Shown in pieces: positions 42,167 through 50,200 of a stretch of 64,000 bases of DNA (its first letter is position 1; every line of letters starts with the position of its first letter). A program made the translations under genes and the position numbers. The stretch is taken from positions 62,001 to 126,000 of the forward strand of contig JAYWHX010000009.1 of assembly GCA_043777375.1 (NCBI GenBank), given 5' to 3'. The stretch is from TH-plancto1 sp043777375. Lineage in GTDB: Bacteria > Planctomycetota > Planctomycetia > Planctomycetales > Planctomycetaceae. The notes beneath the pieces are model-generated. The model did no database searches, was not told where the DNA came from, and worked only from the letters and a program-made list of their open reading frames with translations.

Positions 42167-43990
42167 TCACGCCTCCAACACCGAATCCGCCAGCGTCACG
42201 AACCGCTCGACGCGTTTCTCGATGACCGCAATGCTTCGTTCCCAGAATTCGGGCTTTCGCAGGTCGTAGCCCAGCGTCGACTGCACTGCATCTTCGGTCA
42301 GCTGGCAACCGGTGGCGATCAAGAACTTTCGGTATCGCTCGGGGAAGTTCTTGTCCCCTTCCGCCGCCATCGAGTACAGACCGTTCGACAACAGATACCC
42401 GAATGTGTAGGGGAAGTTGTAGAACGGCCAGCCGTGGATATAGAAATGCAGCTTCGAAATCCAGAACCCGGGATACCAGCCATCGTCCGCGAGGGCATTC
42501 AGATACGTCTCCTTCTGGGCCGCCAGCGTCATTTCCGACAACTGGGCAGCGGTGAGTTCCCCCTTGGCTCGCTCAATATGGAACCGGTCCTCGAAGACGA
42601 AGCGGCTGTGAATGTTCATCAGGAACGCCACCGAGTCGCCGAGCATCTGGTCGAGCATGCCGAGCTCCTCGTTGACGGACGACGCAGCTGCGAGGCGCTT
42701 CTCGCCGAGGACGGCCTCGGCAAACGTGGAAGCCGTTTCGGCGAGGTTCATTGGGTAGTCCTGAAGCAGGAACGGCTGCTCGCGTAAGACCCACGAGTGG
42801 TAGGCGTGGCCGAGTTCGTGGGCCAGCGTCGACATGCTGTCGGCGGTGCCGGTGTAGGTCATGAACACTCGGGTCTGCTGCTTCGTCGGGATGCCGGTGC
42901 AGAAGGCTCCCTGGCGTTTGCCGCCCCGGTTCTCAGCCTCGACCCACTTCTCGCGGAAGGCGTGCTTCGCGAAATCGCCGAAGTCCGGGCTGAACCGCGA
43001 GAACGTCTCGCTCACCAGATCGACGGCCTCGGGATAGGTCAACTCCGATTGCGGCTTCTCCCCCAACGAGGTCGGCAGCGGGGCGTAGATGTCGTAGTAG
43101 GCCAGTTTCGGCAGCCCCAGCAGCTTGGCCTTCCGATCCAGATACGGGAGCAGACACGCCCGCTGGTCATTGACCGTTCCCCACATGGCATCGAGCGTGC
43201 CCCGCGTCATGCGGTTGAGCCGCAACGGGGCGGCGAGGTGATCAACGCCCAGCCGCTTGTACTTGGTGAGCCGCGCCCCCGACAGATGATTGAGGGCATC
43301 GGCACAAGTATCTGCCAGCCCGGCCCATGCCTTGTCGAAGGCATAGAAGTTGTTCTGTCGGACCGAGCGTTCGGGCATGTCGAACTGGATCTGGCCGGGC
43401 GATTTTTTCACCACGATTCCGCGTTCCATGACCTCGATCTTGAGTTCTCCCGACAGCCGATCGTAGAGCCGCGACCAAGCCTGCGCTCCGTCGACCGCCA
43501 GCTCGTTGGCCAGTTGTTCCTGCTCCTTCGGCAGTCGCAAGGCGGCATTGCGGCGACACTCTTCCAGAACGAACCGCAGCGTCTTCAGCTGTGCGTCTCC
43601 GGCGATGAACTGGTCGAAGGCCGTTTCTTCCACTCCGACGAAGGCGAGTTCGACGTTGGCGAGTGCCTTCTGCCGGAGCGGCGTCAGCGCAGAGAGTGCC
43701 CCTTCGATCCGCTGGAACTCCTTGTTCTCGGCATCCACAGCCGCATGGCATCCGAGGAACGCATTGAGATCCTCCTGCTGTGCGAGGATCGACGACAGCT
43801 GCACAATGAATGGCCCCCAGACCTGCGATGCTCCAGCTGCAGTGACCAACGGGAGCGATTCCGACGCATCGGCCAGCTGAGTGAGATCGGCCTTGAACAG
43901 CTCCAGATGCGATGCAAAGGCTGGCGTTTGCGGATTCGGCAGGATCGAATCGAGATCCCAGTTCAGGGAATACTGCGTCGGTGCGGTCAT
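42167..43990 (-). CDS. pepF: M3 family oligoendopeptidase F
   Basis: A 607-aa zinc metallopeptidase that cleaves short peptides in the cytoplasm. The active site is AHELGHAYHSW with the third ligand Glu in NLAETASTFAEAVL downstream, exactly the M3 arrangement. The C-terminal FYNFPYTFGYLLSNGLY is also conserved. The ATG at 43990 is preferred to one 12 bases upstream. It heads a tight operon with a small membrane protein and a SUKH protein. Confidence 0.93.
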   Translation of the reverse strand: MTAPTQYSLNWDLDSILPNPQTPAFASHLELFKADLTQLADASESLPLVTAAGASQVWGPFIVQLSSILAQQEDLNAFLGCHAAVDAENKEFQRIEGALSALTPLRQKALANVELAFVGVEETAFDQFIAGDAQLKTLRFVLEECRRNAALRLPKEQEQLANELAVDGAQAWSRLYDRLSGELKIEVMERGIVVKKSPGQIQFDMPERSVRQNNFYAFDKAWAGLADTCADALNHLSGARLTKYKRLGVDHLAAPLRLNRMTRGTLDAMWGTVNDQRACLLPYLDRKAKLLGLPKLAYYDIYAPLPTSLGEKPQSELTYPEAVDLVSETFSRFSPDFGDFAKHAFREKWVEAENRGGKRQGAFCTGIPTKQQTRVFMTYTGTADSMSTLAHELGHAYHSWVLREQPFLLQDYPMNLAETASTFAEAVLGEKRLAAASSVNEELGMLDQMLGDSVAFLMNIHSRFVFEDRFHIERAKGELTAAQLSEMTLAAQKETYLNALADDGWYPGFWISKLHFYIHGWPFYNFPYTFGYLLSNGLYSMAAEGDKNFPERYRKFLIATGCQLTEDAVQSTLGYDLRKPEFWERSIAVIEKRVERFVTLADSVLEA

Positions 43991-44020
43991 CGGGTGGTCC
44001 ATTGATGTCAGTCGTCCAAC

Positions 44021-44062
44021 AATCCGACGCGTTAGCGAGGGCGTACGTCTCTCGTTGTTCTA
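44021..44062. repeat. Diverged single arm of family-B repeat
   Basis: AATCCGACGCGTTAGCGAGGGC, then CTCGTTGTTCTAC, resembles the left arm and following bases of the 15511-15616 element with a few changes. I see no matching right arm here. Confidence 0.6.
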
Positions 44063-44203
44063 CGGGAGCGATGACAATTTGAGAAGTCTTAGCGAGTCAG
44101 GTCGTGATCGCATGGAGGACAGCTCACGGACACTTCGGGTGACTGGAACTCCTCGGTGATGATACGATGGTGTCGATGGGAAATTCTACGGGAGGATGAG
44201 TGC

Positions 44204-44452
44204 GTGTCTCGGCGAGAGAAACTTCTGGAGAAAATGAGAACTCACCCCGGCGACATTCGCTTTTTGGAAGTGGATGCCTTGCTGCGAACTCACGACTTCG
44301 TGCTGTTCAACCAGCGGGGTAGCCACTGTTCGTACCATCGAGCCGATGGACGAGTGCTGACCATTGTGAAACCACACGGCGGTCGGAAGACCTGTCATCC
44401 GGCCGACATTCGGCGTCTCTTGAAGGTGCTGGGCGATGAAAACAACGCATGA
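44204..44452 (+). CDS. hicA: HicA-like mRNA interferase toxin
   Basis: An 82-aa protein of the HicA (YcfA) fold, which cleaves mRNA. The catalytic-His segment is NQRGSHCSYHR (His41), and IVKPHGGRKTCHPADIRRLLKVLG is the family's C-terminal half. The GTG at 44204 follows GGGAGGATGAGTGC, a strong ribosome site; a longer frame from 44156 is unnecessary. It overlaps hicB by 17 bases. HicA is usually blocked by HicB binding. Confidence 0.88.
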   Translation: MSRREKLLEKMRTHPGDIRFLEVDALLRTHDFVLFNQRGSHCSYHRADGRVLTIVKPHGGRKTCHPADIRRLLKVLGDENNA

Positions 44453-44675
44453 GTATCGCGGTTACGTGTTCACCGTGACCTATGAGGCCCGCGACCCCGC
44501 CTATGTCGTGGACTTCCCGGATATCCCCGACATCATCACCAGCGGGCAAGCCTTGGACGAAGCGTTCCGGAATGCGTGCGAGGCGTTGGACCTGCATCTG
44601 GAAAGCCTGCAGAAGCTGGGGAAGCGAAGTCCCAAGGCTCGGTTTCGGCTGGTGGTGGAGATGGTGAAGTCTTGA
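44436..44675 (+). CDS. hicB: HicB-like antitoxin, short form
   Basis: A 79-aa protein with the partial RNase-H-like HicB fold: YVFTVTYEARDPAYVVDFPDIPDIITSGQ and the helix LDEAFRNACEALDLHLESL. The ATG lies within the hicA end. Many HicB proteins add a C-terminal HTH or ribbon-helix-helix domain of 40-60 residues that represses the operon; this one ends after the fold, so auto-repression would need another mechanism. Binding to HicA is inferred from pairing. Confidence 0.87.
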   Translation: MKTTHEYRGYVFTVTYEARDPAYVVDFPDIPDIITSGQALDEAFRNACEALDLHLESLQKLGKRSPKARFRLVVEMVKS

Positions 44676-44793
44676 CTTGACTTCACCGTTCCAAGCTGGG
44701 GGGCCGGAGCAAGTCTAATCATCGGAAGATGTGGCGAGTTGGCCAGGAGTTAGGACACGATCACCTCACGATTTCAACAGTGGAATGAACAGA

Positions 44794-44852
44794 AGGTCGC
44801 CAAGGAAGCAAAGGGGTTCCTCCGACGTTTCTTTGCTTCCTTGGCGACCTTC
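44794..44852. repeat. Perfect 22-base inverted repeat
   Basis: GAAGGTCGCCAAGGAAGCAA.. (44794-44815) and its reverse complement (44831-44852) flank 15 bases. It may act as a terminator after hicB, but has no U tract; the GCCAAGGAAGCAAAG motif is of the kind dispersed in intergenic DNA of many bacteria. Confidence 0.7.
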
Positions 44853-44893
44853 GTGTTCGAAATCCAATCGGGAAAGTGTTGTGGACTAGTTCC

Positions 44894-45121
44894 CTAGGTC
44901 AACCAAACCAGTGCCAAGATGATCGCATAGATGGTGATGACTCCCAGACGCCTGATGTCTCCATTCTCTTCAAACAGAATTCGACGGAGTGGATTGGCCT
45001 CTCCGAGATTCCAAAAGTCAGGATCGGATAGCCACCGAAATCGTGTGCGCCCCAAGGTAGAAAACATAATCGCCAGACCCACAATCACTCCTGTCACAAC
45101 GATCTTGTCACGATTTGGCAT
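44894..45121 (-). CDS. Small membrane protein, hypothetical
   Basis: A 75-aa product with two hydrophobic stretches: VVTGVIVGLAIMFSTLG near the N-terminus and ITIYAIILALVWLT at the C-terminus, with a polar middle (FRWLSDPDFWNLGEANPLRRILFEE). The composition is plausible for a real protein, but there is no strong ribosome site and no family I recognise. Confidence 0.45.
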   Translation of the reverse strand: MPNRDKIVVTGVIVGLAIMFSTLGRTRFRWLSDPDFWNLGEANPLRRILFEENGDIRRLGVITIYAIILALVWLT

Positions 45122-45183
45122 GATTACCGTTCAGGATTTGGGAACTCTGAAATGCTCATCGTCGGAGGAAAGCATCTGGCAAG

Positions 45184-46374
45184 TTACACCACCGACAGCC
45201 CGCTTTGATTCAACTGAAGATTCGCCAGCAGCAGCTGGGTCGCGCGGAGTTCGCGGGAGATCCCCTCGACGAGAGAGGGCTTTTCGCCAGTGGGGAGGAC
45301 GCCCCAAGTGTAGGTTTCGACTTCCAGATGCGGCGCGTAGTTCAACAGCTGGACTTGTGCCAGGGCTTTACGCAGGTCGTCGCGAGTGGTGCCGAGCAAG
45401 CCGAGAGACTCGGTGTCGACGGGCACGTGGAAGTGGACACGCCAAGTTTCAGCGTCACTGAATCCGGCGGGCGGGTTCTCGCACAGGGCCCGGTCGAGGT
45501 CGAGGAAGTTCACCACCCGGCCAGAGGCGGAGCGGGCGAACGTCTGGTGCAGGTAGCGCGGCTCGACAAAGCGGGCCAGCTCGGCGAGCGAAGCGGGCGT
45601 CGGTTGCCGAACCTCGATCGCACACGTGATATGGACCTTATTGATCCGGATATCAGCGTCTCCCAGTTCCCGGATCGAAGCAGCGACATCCTCGAACTCA
45701 ACCGACTGGTGACAGACGTCGTAACAGACGCCGATGTGACGGTCGACAGCTGCCCGGTCCCCCGAGGTATCGGCTGCCTCCCGCAGCTGGGCGAAGAACT
45801 GAATCGTCTCGGGCGTGGTCTCCAAAACGCACAGCGGCTCCGGCTCGATGGCTAACCGAATGACCTGCCCGGAGTCATCGTGGAGTTCGTCCATCGCCCT
45901 CGCAAACTGGATAATTTGGCGAATACACAAAGATTGAAAATCGGGGGCGGTACTGAGCGACTTGAACCCCAGCGGAACGGTCGACAGGCTCCCCTCGACT
46001 CCTTCGGGCAACAGCTGGGCAAGGATGCGGGCGCAGTCGACTGTGTATTGGAGTCGTTCGGGTGCAGTCCAATCGGGTTGGTAGACCTTCTCTTTCACTC
46101 GGTCCGAGTGGAAGTCGCCATAGGGGAAGGCATTGAGGGTATATGTCACGAGATCGGAGCTGGCGAGGGTCTCGCGCAGCAGTTCGACCTGCGACGCATC
46201 GACAACTAGCTCTCGAATCACTGGCTGGGAAAGCCACAGCCCGGCAGCAATGGGGCGCCCGCTGGTCTTTCGGATTTCTGACGCATAAAGGCGGAGTCCG
46301 TGGATGACTTCCGAAACAGTCACACCGGGATGCACGTTCGTGCAGTAGCTCAGTGGCAGGGAACTGATCGACAT
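45184..46374 (-). CDS. eboE: EboE-like metabolite traffic protein (TIM-barrel)
   Basis: A 396-aa xylose-isomerase-like TIM-barrel protein of the EboE type. LSYCTNVHPGVTVSEVIHGL at the N-terminus is the family hallmark; GLWLSQPVIREL, VTYTLNAFPYGDFH and RHIGVCYDVCHQSVEFED carry the His/Asp/Glu residues of the barrel mouth. The ATG at 46374 places the hallmark at residue 8. The Ebo set (EboA-F) is known for a role in moving metabolites to the periplasm in cyanobacterial scytonemin synthesis; here no eboA, B, C or D is nearby. Confidence 0.8.
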   Translation of the reverse strand: MSISSLPLSYCTNVHPGVTVSEVIHGLRLYASEIRKTSGRPIAAGLWLSQPVIRELVVDASQVELLRETLASSDLVTYTLNAFPYGDFHSDRVKEKVYQPDWTAPERLQYTVDCARILAQLLPEGVEGSLSTVPLGFKSLSTAPDFQSLCIRQIIQFARAMDELHDDSGQVIRLAIEPEPLCVLETTPETIQFFAQLREAADTSGDRAAVDRHIGVCYDVCHQSVEFEDVAASIRELGDADIRINKVHITCAIEVRQPTPASLAELARFVEPRYLHQTFARSASGRVVNFLDLDRALCENPPAGFSDAETWRVHFHVPVDTESLGLLGTTRDDLRKALAQVQLLNYAPHLEVETYTWGVLPTGEKPSLVEGISRELRATQLLLANLQLNQSGLSVV

Positions 46375-46443
46375 GAGTGGCTCGGGAGCGGTCCGGGAAG
46401 GAATGCCGCATGTTATCAGTGATCGGATTCGCTGTCTTGGAAA

Positions 46444-46475
46444 CAAAAAACCCCTCGGCCAAATTGGACGAGGGG
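46444..46475 (-). terminator. Rho-independent terminator of the small lipoprotein gene
   Basis: On the minus strand CCCCTCGTCCAA pairs with TTGGCCGAGGGG, one mismatch inside, followed by TTTTTTGTTT. It lies 65 bases after the lipoprotein stop and before the EboE start, so separates the two. Confidence 0.9.
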
Positions 46476-46539
46476 CTGTGATTCAAACGGCCAAGTACTT
46501 GCGCACTCGGCTGATGCCGTCCGAAGACAGCGAACCAAA

Positions 46540-46773
46540 CTACGGAGCGACTGGAGCCGCTGGGGCTTCAGGAGCTGGAGCAACTGGAGCTTCGGTGGTT
46601 GTTCCGCTTCCGCCTTCAACGGCTGGGGCGACAGGAGCAGCTGGAGCTTCAGCGGCGTGAGGAGCGTGAGCGGCTGGGGTGGTGGCCGCAGCTGGTGTGG
46701 TGGTTGGAGTCGTCGCAGCTGGCTCACAACCCACGAACATGACCAATGACAACAGTCCGAGGTACTTCTTCAT
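46540..46773 (-). CDS. Small Ala/Pro/Thr-rich lipoprotein
   Basis: A 77-aa precursor: MKKYLGLLSLVMFVGCEP is a textbook lipoprotein signal with Cys after FVG, and the mature part consists of Ala/Pro/Thr/Glu repeats such as EAPAAPVAPA. The ATG at 46773 has TTGAGG nine bases upstream; a second ATG three codons earlier is too close to it. A strong terminator follows. It is probably an unstructured, abundant envelope lipoprotein; function unknown. Confidence 0.8.
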   Translation of the reverse strand: MKKYLGLLSLVMFVGCEPAATTPTTTPAAATTPAAHAPHAAEAPAAPVAPAVEGGSGTTTEAPVAPAPEAPAAPVAP

Positions 46774-47293
46774 CGCATTCATCCTCAAGCAAGCCCGCGT
46801 CGACAGCGAGCAGTTCCGACCAAATATCTCAGCTCTTGAGAGACGCATGTTCTCAGCTGTGGTCTGTCAGGAAGTAAGAGGCAGATATGGCTCGAATATT
46901 CCCGTGACTTTTGCGATGTTGTTGGAATCCGGTACAGAGTATCCCACAACCAATTGACTGGTATTAAGTTACGCACGAATCGACGCTTTACCCCCGCTGC
47001 ATGAGCAATCAGGAGAATCGTCAAAGTCGCTCCAAACGGCATTTCCGTTCAACTTCGCAGCCCTCGTGGACCGAAAACTGAGAGTAACTGTCTCTATCGG
47101 CACAATCAGTCTCGCTTGACTGATTTACCGGGACGTTCCATCCGGCAAAGAGTGCCGCGTGGCTCATCAAGAGAGAGTCCCCCCCTAGAAGGCGGAACTG
47201 TCGCAAGTGCGAACAGTCGCCATCACTGGGTACGACGGCGAGTGCTGCATGCGGCATTCGCTCGAAAGACACAGCAGGAAGCTGGAGCCATCG
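46774..47293. promoter_or_regulatory. Divergent intergenic region, no gene seen
   Basis: A 520-base spacer between the small lipoprotein and the large surface protein, both exported. It should hold both promoters; TTGACTG-type hexamers occur at 46952 and 47116 but I cannot pair them confidently with -10 boxes. Confidence 0.4.
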
Positions 47294-50200
47294 ATGAAGA
47301 AGACCTGGAAGCGCTGGCTGGGAACTGTTGCGGCCGCTCTTGTGACCAGCACCGCACTGGCTCAAACTCCGGAGAGGACGGGGGTTGCGACAATGCGCGG
47401 CCAATCGCCTTCTTATTCGGATGAAGGTTCCATCCGCACAGGACAAGCTTCGGCCAGTGCCACCGGGAACGGTGTCCGGCAGAGCCAATACGTGCAATCC
47501 GTCGATCCAGGCGATGTCTTCGAAGACGCCTTGGGCGGTGGCTATTACGCGGAGAACGGTGGAGTCGGCTTCGCCTCGACCGAGCGTGTGAACGATATCA
47601 TCTGGCGTGTCGGGCGGAACAACCTCGACAACTATGGGTATAACGGGGGCTCTACGAACATCAATGCGTTCGTGCCGCTCTCGACCGATGGTTCGCGCAG
47701 CGTCATTTTCCTCGCCCCGCGAGCGTCGATCAACGATTACGGCAACGGTGGGGCCAACGTGGGCCTCGGCTATCGCTTCTTCGACCCAGCTGATGACCGG
47801 GTCTATGGGGTCTCCGGCTGGTGGGACTACGATGCGGGTCATCGGGCCAGCTACAACCAACTCGGGATGAACGTGGAATCGATCGGTCGCTGGATGAGCC
47901 TGCGCGGCGGTTTCTCAGTTCCGGTCGGCAAGGACCAGACCGAGTTTGCTTCGATTCTCGGCGACTCACAGTTCGTGGGTAGCCAGATCGTGGCGACCCG
48001 CACCTCATTTTTCGAGCAGTCGTACGCCAACTATAACGCTGAAATCGCCACCCCGCTTCCCGGGCTGGCTCGATATGGCTTCGATGTGGGATTGGGGATG
48101 TACGCCCTGGATGCCAACAGCTCCAGCAACATCATCGGGACCAGCGTACGAACTCAGGCCCAGGTCACGGAGGATCTGTGGATCAACGGCACTTACACTT
48201 ATGATTCCCAGTTTAAGTCGCAGTTCTCGCTGAACTTGGAAATTACGATGCCGGATGGACCGCCGTCGCAGTGGTTCCGCCGTAACCCCGTGCAGCGTTC
48301 GCTCACGGACAATGTCCTGCGAAACTACCGCATCGCGGTTTCCGAAGAGCAGAAGCTGACCACTGAAGTGCTGACTAACTCCGGAGGTGGTGGAAATCCG
48401 AATGGCGGTCAAGCGATCAACGTCGCGTTCATCGACCCGAATGCGACTGTGGCCGGAAACGGATCTCAAGCACTGCCCTTCATGTCGCTCGCCGAGTACA
48501 TGTCACTCTCCGTCGCTGACCGCGAGAAGTTTGACATCCTGTATGTGCGCCGAAATACAGACCTGTCCGATTCGGATTTGAATACGACAGTGACCCTGCT
48601 CGATTTCCAGAAAATTCTCGGTGACGGAGTCTTGGCGGATGGTGTCACACGGCCAGTGCTCGTCTCGGGTCAGGGAGCAGTCTCCCTGCCTGGAACGACC
48701 GGTCCACTGCCGCTGCTGTCGAATAGCGGAGCGACTGGGATGCCGGTCATCACGCTGAATGACGGCAACGAAGTTTCGGGACTCACGCTGGATGGAACAG
48801 GCACTTCCGCGGGAATCGTGGGAACGGGAATCGACGCGTTCAACATCCATGACGTGTTTATTCAGAACGTCACCGACGGCATCGCGATCACCAGCAACAC
48901 CACGCCCGTTCTCGGCAGCTCGATCGAGAACTATGGCGTCATCCAACGGGTGAATGTCCAAAGCTCATCGACCGGCGATTTGGTGGCCTCGAATCGCGGA
49001 ATCAGCATCACACATACCGGGGGGACTCTCGATCTGCTGTTGAGAGGCAATACTGTCACCGGCTTCCGGGGTGAAGACGCGAACGGCAACGGTGTACTTG
49101 ACCCGGCGGAAGACACGAACAACAACGGCCTGCTGGACGTGGGCGAAGATATCAATTTCGACGGGAATCTCGATCCGAAGGAAGACCAGAACGCCAACGG
49201 TGTCCTGGATCGTGGTGTCGGGATTGAAGTGGTCGCCAATGGCGGCACCATCAATGCGCATGATCCCAGTGACGCGACCCGTCCGTCATCAATCGACAAC
49301 AACACGTTTACCACGAACGGCAACGGCCTCAGCCTGATTGCGAACCCCGGAGCTGTCTTCAACGCGACGGTGTCCGACAACACGGCCACGGGCGGCACGG
49401 ATCCGAACGGCCGCGCCTTTGAGGCGATCGCCAACGGCGGCACGATTCATCTGTTCGATGTGGCCAACAACAGTGCCAGCGGTGGAGCGGGCGACGGCCT
49501 GGTCCTGGTGAATCAGAACGGCGGGACGTTGACGGTCGAAAGTAGTGTGTTGGGCGGTCCAGCGTTCGCCGCGAACAGCTTCACGGGGAACGGTGGGGAT
49601 GGCTTAAAGATCGTGGTGGCCAATGCGACACTCACGATTGCCGACCTGAATGGGATCACATTCGATAACAACACCGGCGATGGCCTGGAACTCCAGGCTC
49701 TGGCAGGCGGCACATTGAATGTGACCGCGCCGATGACGGGCAGTTCCTTTACCAACAACGATGCCAACGGACTCAACGTCAATGCCGATGGCGGCACGAT
49801 CAATCTCCAGATCGGTGGAGTCATCGTGGATGGAGAGACCACTCAGAATATCGGCAACCTCTTCACGGGGAACGGTGAGTCGGGCCTGGCCTTCAATACC
49901 ACGAATAACGGGATCATCAACACGGGGTTGTTCTTCAACACCGCATCCACCAATGGGGCGTCCGGCGGGGATGGTGTGCAGTTCAACGTGAACACTGGTG
50001 CGATTAATGTCTCTGGAATCTCCGGCAACACTCTCACCAACAATCGTGGGAACGGTTTGAGCATCCTGGACACAGCTGGGGGCACATTCTCCGTGCCATT
50101 CATCTCGGACAACAACTTCAACGATAACGACGAAGCGGGGATGTTTGTTGGAGGAAGCGGTGGTCTCGTCAACGGCATCATTAACCTGGGATCTGTCACT

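Noticed and set aside
42797..44005. 402-codon frame antisense to pepF
   Set aside because: The minus strand holds intact M3 peptidase motifs; the plus frame shows none.
44156..44203. Longer N-terminus for HicA from the ATG at 44156
   Set aside because: The GTG at 44204 has a strong GGGAGGA site upstream and matches the normal HicA start; the extra 16 residues do not align with the family.
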